From the NCBI RefSeq assembly GCF_000224005.2, contig NZ_CP007031.1:3005001-3069000 (forward strand): a DNA stretch of 64,000 nt. Direction: 5' to 3'. Shown piece after piece: positions 1 to 7,291 of this stretch; the stretch's first letter is position 1; the number at the start of each line of letters is the position of its first letter. This stretch comes from Marichromatium purpuratum 984. GTDB taxonomy: Bacteria > Pseudomonadota > Gammaproteobacteria > Chromatiales > Chromatiaceae. The notes beneath the pieces were generated by a model. It made no database searches and had not been told where the DNA came from. It saw only the letters and a program-made list of their open reading frames with translations. The position numbers were made by a program, and so were the translations under genes.

Positions 1-242
1 CTGGACACCGAAGCGGCGCTTACGTCACGCCGAACGCCCCGACAGCCAGTCGATCTCGGTCTGATCCGGCGCCCCCGTCGCCCGTCCGCACGCGAACGGG
101 CAACGGGGGTCCGACGACCGCGACCAGCGACGCACACGAGCAGCATTCGCACGACATGGACATGCGCCTCCAAAGGAGGCAGCAATCAGGCGGAAGGGGT
201 GAAACAGGGAGTGAGGGGATGGGCGTCAGGAGGACAGCATGC
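1..242. other. left edge, no recognisable gene
   Basis: No open frame here resembles a known protein. A short perfect hairpin (GCCTCC-aaa-GGAGGC) lies near 166-180. The stretch could be the downstream flank of the first pucBA unit. Confidence 0.5.
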
Positions 243-277
243 AAAAAGGGCCAGACCGTAATGATCTGACCCTTTTC
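243..277 (-). terminator. rho-independent terminator of pucBA copy 1
   Basis: On the minus strand a stem of about 12 pairs (AAAAGGGTCAGA with TCTGGCCCTTTT, one G-T pair) is followed by a T run. It lies about 45 bases after the stop of the first LH2 alpha gene, so it most likely ends that transcript. Confidence 0.85.
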
Positions 278-320
278 GTGCTCATAGCGCGGAACTCGCG
301 CTCAAGCAGACCTGGAGGTC

Positions 321-563
321 TTACTTGAACTCGGGAGCCGGAGCGACGACGGCCGCCGGCTGCGCGACACGCACGGAATCCTTGAAGCCGTAGCCCGGCA
401 GCGAAAGCGCATAGCTGTGGATCAACCACATCTGTACGAAGAGGATGCCGAAGAAAGGCACCATCCAGGTGGCCGGATTGATCACGGTCCAGATCTTCCA
501 GTCATCCTCGGGATGATTGATGGTGGCAATGCTCTCATCAGCCATCATGACAGGCACTTTCAT
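321..563 (-). CDS. pucA: LH2 antenna alpha subunit, copy 1
   Basis: An 80-residue peripheral light-harvesting polypeptide that binds bacteriochlorophyll and carotenoid in the intracytoplasmic membrane together with PucB. It has the KIWTVINPATW amino-terminal segment, one membrane helix, and the bacteriochlorophyll ligand His in QMWLIHSYALS, followed by a long Ala/Pro/Val tail. The start is set by AAGGAG 8 bases upstream. It follows pucB by 45 bases. The last 55 or so residues match the two other copies in this window almost exactly, while the first 18 differ. The Tyr-Trp pair found 13 and 14 residues after the ligand His in classic B850 alpha subunits is absent, which hints at a blue-shifted (B820/B830-like) complex. 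That spectral reading is inference. Confidence 0.95.
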   Translation of the reverse strand: MKVPVMMADESIATINHPEDDWKIWTVINPATWMVPFFGILFVQMWLIHSYALSLPGYGFKDSVRVAQPAAVVAPAPEFK

Positions 564-608
564 AGGAATATCTCCTTAACGAGTACGGGAAGCTGAAACG
601 CTAACGCC

Positions 609-752
609 TTAGAACCAGGGCTGGTAGATCCAGGTCACGACGTGGACCGCCGAAGCGATCATGACCCAGCTCCACACACCATGCTTCCAGTGCTCGTGGA
701 ATTCCTTGGCCTGCTCGTCGCTCAGGCCGGACAGATTCTTCGATTCCGCCAT
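609..752 (-). CDS. pucB: LH2 antenna beta subunit, copy 1
   Basis: A 47-residue LH2 beta polypeptide, first gene of the pucBA pair. The amino-terminal part (LSGLSDEQAKEFHEHWKHG) carries the His commonly placed near the B800 pigment. The membrane helix ends with SAVHVVTW, where His is the ring bacteriochlorophyll ligand, and the protein stops at the aromatic YQPWF. The gene is too short for many gene callers. It lies downstream of a tandem TGT-N12-ACA operator and promoter at 872-915, which points to redox and light control by a PpsR/CrtJ-type repressor. Confidence 0.95.
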   Translation of the reverse strand: MAESKNLSGLSDEQAKEFHEHWKHGVWSWVMIASAVHVVTWIYQPWF

Positions 753-871
753 TGTCTAATCCCTCTCAAGAGGTTAGCTGTAGATGAAGACATCTTTCAC
801 GTGACGCAGCATCGCCGTGGCGTCGAAGCTTATGAGGATTTCAGGCTTGCCTCAGCATCGCCGCGTGCGAG

Positions 872-915
872 TGTTAGTTTAATCTGACATCGAACGCTGT
901 CAAGCAAGATTTACA
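872..915 (-). promoter_or_regulatory. pucBA copy 1 promoter with tandem PpsR/CrtJ-type operators
   Basis: Two TGT-N12-ACA boxes lie at 872-889 and 898-915, exactly 8 bases apart. Read on the minus strand, TTGACA (898-903) and TAAACT (876-881) form a sigma70-type promoter with a 16-base spacer, so the boxes cover both promoter elements. This is the known arrangement for PpsR/CrtJ repression in purple bacteria. The assignment to that regulator is inference, since no ppsR gene is in the window. Confidence 0.85.
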
Positions 916-1246
916 TAAAAATACAGCGGTCGTTCATCAGCCCACCGCAGCAGTGAACTCAACGATGAACACCCCCCGTTCGGTGGCGTCCAGCAGCAGG
1001 CCTTCGTCTATCGCACCATTCAAGAACCGAGCCATATGCATATCGATGCGGATCAGTAGCCCCTTCCATCGCGAATCGGCTTCATCGAGCGCGTACGCAA
1101 CATTGGTTGCGCTCCAAGCGAATGACGACATCGGCACGAGACGGGCACGAAAAAGGGGCGCCCGAACGCCCCTCTGTACAGCCGTTCGCTCCACGCGATT
1201 CAGGCGGCTACCCATCGGGTATGCCCGCAACGCGTGGACACCGGAG
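916..1246. other. intergenic region between pucBA copy 1 and pucC
   Basis: This is upstream flank of the first pucBA promoter and downstream flank of pucC. Apart from the pucC terminator near 1150-1173 I see no gene. Confidence 0.6.
1150..1173 (-). terminator. rho-independent terminator of pucC
   Basis: On the minus strand AGGGGCG-ttcggg-CGCCCCT is followed by TTTTTC, about 75 bases after the pucC stop codon. Confidence 0.8.
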
Positions 1247-2650
1247 TCACGGCATCTGATCAAGCCCGAACTGCGCCGGAGCACGCGAAGCTTCACGACG
1301 CGCACGCAACAGCAACGGGATCAACACCAGCAGCGCGGCGACCAGCAGCACCACCTCGAGACCGTAGACCACTCGATAGGCCAGCGACGGATCGGTGAAC
1401 TCGGCCCCCAGGATACCCGCCTCCGCCATGCTGGTGATGCCGTCGCGCAACGCGCCACCCAGCGCGATCGCCAGACCCTGCGTGGTCGCCTGGACCGCGC
1501 CCCAGGCCCCCAGCGCCAGACCGGCGTTACCACGCTGGGCCAGCCCCATCGCCGCGGTCAGGGTGCCGACACCGAGCAGCCCGGCCCCGAAGCCGATCAA
1601 GGCGGTTCCGAAGCGGAACAGCATTGGCGACTCGGCAGTGGCAGAGACGATCACCAACAAGAAGGCGAACACGCCGATCAGCGCACCCGAACCCGCAAGG
1701 CGATAGGAATCACCACCGCGACTCAGCAGATAGGCCGACAGCGCGAAGGCGGCAAAGGTACCGCCGGCGAGGATCGCGGTGAGCGTGGTCGTCTGCGATA
1801 CGGTCAACCCCAGCACCTGCGCGCCATAGGGCTCGAGCAGGATCTCCTGCATGCTGAAACCGGCGGTCCCCAGTCCCAGGGCGATCAGCAGACGACTGGC
1901 CAGCCCGCCCTTGAGGAAGGCCCGCCAGGTCTCGGCGAACGGCGGTCGTGGGATGTTTGCCACCGCGCGCTTGAGATCGATCGACTCCTGACGCCACAGC
2001 GCGATCAGGTTCATCACGATGGTCGCCAGAGCCACCGCGTGCACCACCTCGACCAAACGCTGGTGCGAGAAATCCTCGAGCAGATGGCCGAACAGCAGCG
2101 CACTGGCCACCATCCCGAGCAGCAACATGGCATAGAGCAACGCCACCACCCGCGGACGCTTCTCCTCCGGCGCGAGATCGGTCGCCAACGCGAGCCCGGC
2201 GGTCTGTACCGTGTGCAGACCGGCACCGACGAGCAGGAAGGAGGCGGCAGCGAACAGCTGCCCAACGATCATCAACGGGTTGGCCGGATCGGAGAGAATG
2301 AGGATCGAGTACGGCATGATCGCGAACCCGCCGTACTGCAGCATGCTACCGATGGCGATATAAGGCACACGCCGCCAACCGAAGGCCGAGTGATGGTAGT
2401 CGGAGCGATGCCCGATCAGCGCGCGGAAAGGCGCGAACACCAGCGGCAGCGCCACCATCAGCGACACCAGCCAGGCCGAGACCCCAAGCTCGACGACCAT
2501 CACCCGGTTGAGCGTGCCGTAGAGCAGCACCATCGCCATGCCGACGGACACCTGGAACAACGACAGCCGCAACAACCGAGACAGGGGCAGCTGCGCGGTG
2601 CCCGCGTCGGCGAACGGCAGGGTTACAAGGAAATTCAGTAGTCTTCTCAT
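1247..2650 (-). CDS. pucC: PucC/LhaA-family antenna assembly permease
   Basis: A membrane protein of about 467 residues in the BCH/PucC branch of the major facilitator superfamily. Relatives are needed for assembly or bacteriochlorophyll delivery to LH1 or LH2 rings. Repeated hydrophobic helices are plain, and the family signature region is visible (FAPFRALIGHRSDYHHSAFGW, then RRVPYIAIGSMLQYGGF around residues 75-110). I place the start at the ATG at 2650 rather than an in-frame one 66 bases upstream, because the family begins near MRRLLNFLVTLP and a GGAG lies just before it. It sits between two LH2 operons on the same strand, which fits a role in LH2 assembly. Which antenna it serves cannot be told from sequence alone. 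Confidence 0.9.
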   Translation of the reverse strand: MRRLLNFLVTLPFADAGTAQLPLSRLLRLSLFQVSVGMAMVLLYGTLNRVMVVELGVSAWLVSLMVALPLVFAPFRALIGHRSDYHHSAFGWRRVPYIAIGSMLQYGGFAIMPYSILILSDPANPLMIVGQLFAAASFLLVGAGLHTVQTAGLALATDLAPEEKRPRVVALLYAMLLLGMVASALLFGHLLEDFSHQRLVEVVHAVALATIVMNLIALWRQESIDLKRAVANIPRPPFAETWRAFLKGGLASRLLIALGLGTAGFSMQEILLEPYGAQVLGLTVSQTTTLTAILAGGTFAAFALSAYLLSRGGDSYRLAGSGALIGVFAFLLVIVSATAESPMLFRFGTALIGFGAGLLGVGTLTAAMGLAQRGNAGLALGAWGAVQATTQGLAIALGGALRDGITSMAEAGILGAEFTDPSLAYRVVYGLEVVLLVAALLVLIPLLLRARREASRAPAQFGLDQMP

Positions 2651-3344
2651 TTTCTCCGAATGCTCCAAAACACTTTTCGGCCGCGACACCCGAACCGACG
2701 CGCGCCGGGGAGTCACGCCACCCCATCACCCACCACGCCTGCGGCGGCACGGGCGCGACGCCGGCGCATGATGCCACGTGGACACGAACAACAGGTGATC
2801 ACACCGCCCGCGCACCGCTCGACATGCGGCGGCCACCGCGAGGAGGGGCGATGCGAGGCCGAGGCGGTGATACCACGCACGACCGTCCAGCCGGCGTCGA
2901 CGGGGTCACGCATCATCCGGCCTCGGGCGACATCCGGGCACGGATGGCAGTCGCCGAACATCGGTCGCGGAAGCCATCGGCAGTCTACACAACCGCCTCG
3001 CACTTGCACAGCCAAGTCATTGGCGGAACAGCAATAACAGGATATTCGAGCACCCGATCACGCGCGTCCTGGACAGCGGACGAGCACAGGCGAACACGGA
3101 AGAGACGACAGACGAGCGAGGAGGACGGGGAGCGCGACAACGTCGAGGGGGACGGAGTCAACAGCAGATCGATCGAGGCAAGGGGAGAGTGAGAGCGAAA
3201 AACGGCGTCACGAGGGACCCGAAGAGGATCGAGGACGGAGAACTCTTACTCCGTCGGCACCAGGCGGAATCGAACGGTAGCGTGCGCGACAGCTCGACCC
3301 ACCTGGTGACACGATTCCGGTTCGAGAACCGGACCCGAGAGTTC
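2651..3344. other. intergenic region between pucC and pucA copy 2
   Basis: About 690 bases without a recognisable gene. Open frames on both strands are short, Arg-rich and lack family features. The pucC promoter should lie in the left part, but I see no TGT-N12-ACA box there. A perfect palindrome occurs at 3317-3332. Confidence 0.6.
3317..3332 (-). terminator. terminator-like hairpin after pucA copy 2
   Basis: A perfect 16-base palindrome (CCGGTTCGAGAACCGG) lies 13 bases downstream of the pucA copy 2 stop. There is no T run, so it may stabilise the mRNA end rather than terminate it. Confidence 0.5.
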
Positions 3345-3584
3345 TTACTTGAACTCAGGGGCAGGCGCAACGACAGCCGCAGGCTGTGCAACGCGCACGG
3401 AATCCTTGAAGCCGTAGCCCGGCAGCGATAGGGCGTAGCTGTGGATCATCCACATCTGCACGAAGAGGATGCCGAAGAAAGGCACCATCCAGGTGGCCGG
3501 GTTGATCACGGTCCAGATCTTCCAGTCATCCTCAGGGTGGTTGAGCTTGACGTCTTTGTCAGCCAGCAGAACGGGAACTTGCAT
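3345..3584 (-). CDS. pucA: LH2 antenna alpha subunit, copy 2
   Basis: A 79-residue LH2 alpha polypeptide. From residue 18 on (HPEDDWKIWTVINPATW) it matches copies 1 and 3, including the ligand His in QMWMIHSYALS and the carboxy-terminal AAVVAPAPEFK. Only the first 15 or so residues differ between copies (here MQVPVLLADKDVKLN). At DNA level its 3' half is nearly identical to copy 3 on the other strand, which points to recent duplication or gene conversion. The start is preceded by AGGAG. It forms a pair with the pucB copy 2 directly upstream. Confidence 0.95.
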   Translation of the reverse strand: MQVPVLLADKDVKLNHPEDDWKIWTVINPATWMVPFFGILFVQMWMIHSYALSLPGYGFKDSVRVAQPAAVVAPAPEFK

Positions 3585-3616
3585 GGGATTCTCCTTCTAT
3601 GAGGATGGGAAAGAAC

Positions 3617-3766
3617 TTAGAACCAGGGCTGGTAGATCCAGGTCACAACGTGGACCGCCGAAGCGATCATGACCCAGCTCCACACACCGTGCTTCCAGTG
3701 CTCGTGGAATTCCTTAGCCTGAGCATCGGTCAGGCCCGACAGGTTGGCTGCTTTGGGATCGGCCAT
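3617..3766 (-). CDS. pucB: LH2 antenna beta subunit, copy 2
   Basis: A 49-residue LH2 beta polypeptide, five residues longer at the amino end than copy 3 (MADPKAANLSGLTD versus MANLSGLTD) and otherwise nearly the same. It has the EFHEHWKHG region, the ligand His in SAVHVVTW and the YQPWF end. The start is chosen at the ATG at 3766, after GGAG about 10 bases upstream; a longer in-frame extension to 3844 has no family match. It is transcribed from the tandem-operator promoter at 3907-3950. Confidence 0.95.
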   Translation of the reverse strand: MADPKAANLSGLTDAQAKEFHEHWKHGVWSWVMIASAVHVVTWIYQPWF

Positions 3767-3906
3767 TAGAGGTATCTCCAAGTTAGAAGTTTTAATCGCC
3801 CCAGCGATCAACCGAAGCGATCGGTATGGGCTCGCTGACAACATGAGACGTGTCGTCGTGCCGTGCGCGACGACACTTCCCGATGCCGGCCCGCGTAAGC
3901 CGCAAG

Positions 3907-3950
3907 TGTTAGTTTATCCTGACACGCGAGAGTGTCAATCAATATTTACA
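3907..3950 (-). promoter_or_regulatory. pucBA copy 2 promoter with tandem PpsR/CrtJ-type operators
   Basis: TGT-N12-ACA boxes lie at 3907-3924 and 3933-3950, 8 bases apart. On the minus strand TTGACA (3933-3938) and TAAACT (3911-3916) are separated by 16 bases. The layout is the same as at 872-915, 9420-9463 and 11784-11827. Confidence 0.85.
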
Positions 3951-4586
3951 ACAGAACCAGAAGCCATTAAAAACCATCAAAAACAAAAACTTAAAATCAA
4001 AGCCCCGGTGCGCCTCCCAACCCAAACCTCGTTAGATCATAGGGTTAGCAAATCCAGTCCCCGAGCACACTCTCTCGGTCGACGACAGCCGCACAACATT
4101 TCGTGTTGCAGCCGAGGCGCGCAACAGCTTGGTTTTCAAAAACATAAACTAACGCGACCTCTCCGATCGAGAGACACCCCTCCCCGCCCCAGGGGTGTCG
4201 TTTCAAGAGAGAGTGAGCATGACACCCCCCAGGAGAGAAGAGAGCGCCGGAAGCGGAGCGCGCGCCGGCGTACGGGGAGGAAAGCGATCAGCCCCTGAAG
4301 TCGAGGCATCGACGCGCAGGATTGCACCAAGTGGAGCGGGCGGCGCACAGCTGGATACGCTGCAGTGGAGCGGAAGCTGGCGGTGAGCATGGACACGGCG
4401 GTGACGCCCAAGGGAATGGCGAGCGCGGCGACACACGTCGACTGCAAGCCTTGCGGGAAGAACGCGGCCGCAAGGCTTGGAAGAGCGCCCCCCAGCGCAG
4501 CGACCCGGAGCTTCTCTGATGGCGTGCGTCGTCGCTGGCGCAGGTTGCCGTCGAGCGGCGGTCCTGGCCAGGTCCGGCAGAACGGA
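3951..4586. other. intergenic region with one strong hairpin
   Basis: No gene recognised. The left part is A-rich, unlike the GC-rich surroundings. A hairpin with a 9-pair perfect stem (GACACCCCT with AGGGGTGTC) lies at 4173-4199 and could terminate transcription from either side. Confidence 0.55.
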
Positions 4587-4775
4587 TTACTTCTGCGTGG
4601 TATCGATGTTCATCGGCACATAGGCCGGGCAGCTGCGGAAATAAGCGGTGGCGATGAGGACGAGCCCGACCAGGCCGAGCAGGTTGAGGGTCATCAGCCC
4701 CCACAGCGCGATGACGGCACCAGCGGCGAAACGAATGTTGCGATCGGTGTCGCCAATGTTCTGAGGCATGTTCAT
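4587..4775 (-). CDS. YgaP-like DUF2892 small membrane protein
   Basis: A 62-residue protein with the pattern of the DUF2892 family: MNMPQNIGDTDRNIRFAAG, then a membrane helix (VIALWGLMTLNLLGLVGLVLIATAYF), then a short tail with a single Cys (FRSCPAYVPMNIDT). The family often occurs alone or fused to a rhodanese domain as in YgaP, and in sulfur bacteria it commonly occurs near sulfur-handling genes. No rhodanese domain is present here. The ATG at 4775 has AGGAG 8 bases upstream; the TTG two codons earlier is a less likely start. Its role next to antenna genes is unknown. Confidence 0.8.
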   Translation of the reverse strand: MNMPQNIGDTDRNIRFAAGAVIALWGLMTLNLLGLVGLVLIATAYFRSCPAYVPMNIDTTQK

Positions 4776-6346
4776 TGCCAAATCTCCTACGTCTAAGTGA
4801 TGTTGATCGACGCCAAGCTCATGCTCGACTCGACGGATGAATCAAAGCCCTTATTGGAGCGTGGCGCACTGACTCATCGCAATGGCATGCGAACGAGCCA
4901 CACGTCGCTCTCCAGCGATTCAACCTTAAATCATTTGTGGTTTGACTGAAAGAGCACGCACAAGATCGATGACATCGCCACCTTCCTGGCCGAGGGCCGC
5001 GAAGAATGCCCTTGGAAGTCGTGATCGAAAACCGCAACAGCCTGGTTTCAAAAAGGAATACAGCCGAGAGCGCATCCTGAGAAAAAAGCCGATCAGGACC
5101 CGGCACACCAGCGGCTCGCCGCCCGCATCCGCTACCCACTGCGCACCTTCGGATCCACCGGCAACGGCAACGTGCAGGCTCGGCCGACCGAGCGTAAACC
5201 AAGGGGATGAAGCGTGATGCCTGGCGGAACGCAACAGCCACCCAACACGGCGCGCCGGAACACCAAGACTACACGCCCACACCCCAGAGACGTCCGGCGA
5301 TGAAGAGGCGGGAGACGAAGCCGTCGCGCACCACGCCTGGGCGACGGCATCCTGGACGAAGCCAAGAATGCCGCATCCGTAGTGCGAAGCCTGCGAGCAG
5401 TCCTTCATGCACAGCATAGTGCAAACCCGCTCGAGCGCCTCGCCCCTCGATCAACGATCTACCGGAAGCGGCACGACTGGCGTGACGGCGAGACCTTCAC
5501 CAGGGTGTTGGATCGCCGCACATCCGCCGGTGCCGAACGACCCTGGCGACCTCGATGCCCGACTCGACGCTTCAGCCGGACCGGCCATTCAAACTGGCGC
5601 GCTCACTGTCTGACGTGACAGCCGTACACCGACGAGCCAGCATCCATCGCCAGGAACGCGAAGAACTCGCCAAACCATCACACAGCATCATTGATAGGCC
5701 GCAGCTCGCTCAAGCCGTCATGAAGCGAGATTACGACTCCTGATCGCAAAGATCCTAAACATCCAAACACGATCGACGAACCGTCGACACAGCAGGCCAC
5801 ACGCTTTTACGGCGCCATGATCCATGGCGTTATCATCTGCATTGCCACAGCATGCTCACGGCATGAGTGAGCGACATCAACACATTCGTCATGAATGTGT
5901 AATCACCTCACTCATCATCGCAAGACTCAATCAGCGATTGCGACGTTCGCCATGCCAGGGAATCATCGCTCTTGTTTTCGACGCAACTGCATCATGCCAT
6001 CCAGAAGTGACAGAAAAGCAATGCAGCCGATCACCGTTCCTCAGGGATTCGGAGTCACGTCACACATACACCCGAGCGCGCGCGCAAACAAAAAAGAGGC
6101 AGGGGATTGTCGCGACGATGGATCGCCGTGCTGAAACGGCGGCGTTACCATGCCACCCAAGACCTCACAAGTCGGCCAGGCAGAGGGAGAGAGAAGGAGG
6201 AAGGCGCCAGATCCCGGCATGGCCTCACACGCACACCAGGATCCAGGGACTGCCGACAAGCAGCACTCGACGCGATCCGCACGCACCGGGGCGAACGGAT
6301 CAGCAGCGGAGCCGATCGGGCATCGGCACACAGAGTCGAGCGCCAC
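4776..6346. other. 1.5-kb stretch with no recognisable gene
   Basis: Open frames of 60-190 codons exist on both strands, but none shows a known motif, a good ribosome-binding site and a convincing third-position GC pattern together. The segment may be decayed sequence, long untranslated leader, or hold a small RNA. It is the longest gene-free stretch in the window. Confidence 0.5.
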
Positions 6347-6754
6347 TCACCAGGCGTCGAACCACCAGCGGGCAGCGAAGATAATCGCGAGGAAGAACAG
6401 GAAGGCGGTTCCGCCGACTTTACCGAAAAACAGCACGTTACCGAACATGGCATGCCAGACTTCGCCGATGCTCTGCTCCTTGAACTGGCCGCCCTCAGCG
6501 CTCGCAGAAGCGCCCTCGCCCCCGTCCACGCGCGGCGTGGCGGCACTGACGGCATAAGGCTCGACACGCGCCACCTTGAAGAACTGGATGTCGGAATCCG
6601 CCCCCGCCTTCTCGATGACGACGAACTCGGTGTCCACCGCCAGCCCCTTGTCGCTCGCGTACATCAACGCGAAGTCGTCGATGCTTTCCGCCTCACCGAC
6701 GTAGTCCCAGTTCTGGGACTTCTCCGGCCACGTCTTTCTTGCTGAGAATTTCAT
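6347..6754 (-). CDS. uncharacterised single-helix membrane protein in the antenna region
   Basis: A 135-residue protein I do not recognise. Residues 1 to about 60 look soluble and mixed (WPEKSQNWDYVGEAESIDDF, then FVVIEKAGADSDIQFFKV). A low-complexity Gly/Ala/Ser linker follows around residues 75-90. The end has one long hydrophobic helix (VLFFGKVGGTAFLFFLAIIF) closing with aromatic AARWWFDAW. So it is probably anchored by its carboxy end with the soluble part in the cytoplasm. The ATG at 6754 has AGGAG 6 bases upstream. It is divergent from crtU and lies between two LH2 operons, which suggests an antenna, carotenoid or photosynthetic-membrane role, but that is inference. Confidence 0.75.
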   Translation of the reverse strand: MKFSARKTWPEKSQNWDYVGEAESIDDFALMYASDKGLAVDTEFVVIEKAGADSDIQFFKVARVEPYAVSAATPRVDGGEGASASAEGGQFKEQSIGEVWHAMFGNVLFFGKVGGTAFLFFLAIIFAARWWFDAW

Positions 6755-7291
6755 CAATTACTCCTGAACCCAAGCAACCATCCTGTGGAGCAGCAAAAAC
6801 TCGCGCTCGCACAAGCGGGAGATCTTTCCACGGTTTCGTCACGCTGCACATGATCCAGGTCAGAGAGAAATCGACCAGATCGGCACTGGCAGCGAAAAGC
6901 AACGTCGATCGCAGAAAAGAGCAATGACGCGCAAGATAGCCAGTAAACCGAACGCGAGACCGCCCCGAGAACATCATTGCTCGAACACACATTGAAACCA
7001 AAGGTTTCGATACGTATCGCGAAACCAATTCGCGACGTTGATTCAATTCGGCCGAAGAATCTTCGACGGAAGACTTAACGTAAAACGAAAATAACTTTTC
7101 ATCATACCTGATAATCTTCCATTTTCATTGATTGCCGTCAACTCGCCAACGAGCCGTATCGATATAGACTACTTCATTCATCAGCGGCGACGGCTCGTGG
7201 TCGCCGCCAATCATCGAACGAGCCCGCGGAGCTGGCCGGGTGTCGGCGCACGGGCTCTGAACATACGTCAGACGTAGAGGTCATAGCCGAT
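6755..7291. promoter_or_regulatory. divergent upstream region of crtU and the 135-residue protein gene
   Basis: About 540 bases, AT-richer near 7060-7150 than its neighbours. Two adjacent palindromes (GAAACC-aaa-GGTTTC at 6994-7008, then GATACGTATC at 7009-7018) lie in the middle and could be operators. No TGT-N12-ACA box was found, unlike the antenna promoters. Confidence 0.45.

Noticed and set aside
953-2641. Long plus-strand open frame opposite pucC
   Set aside because: It is antisense to a clear PucC gene. Its translation is rich in Gln, Arg and His with no family features, typical of high-GC shadow frames.
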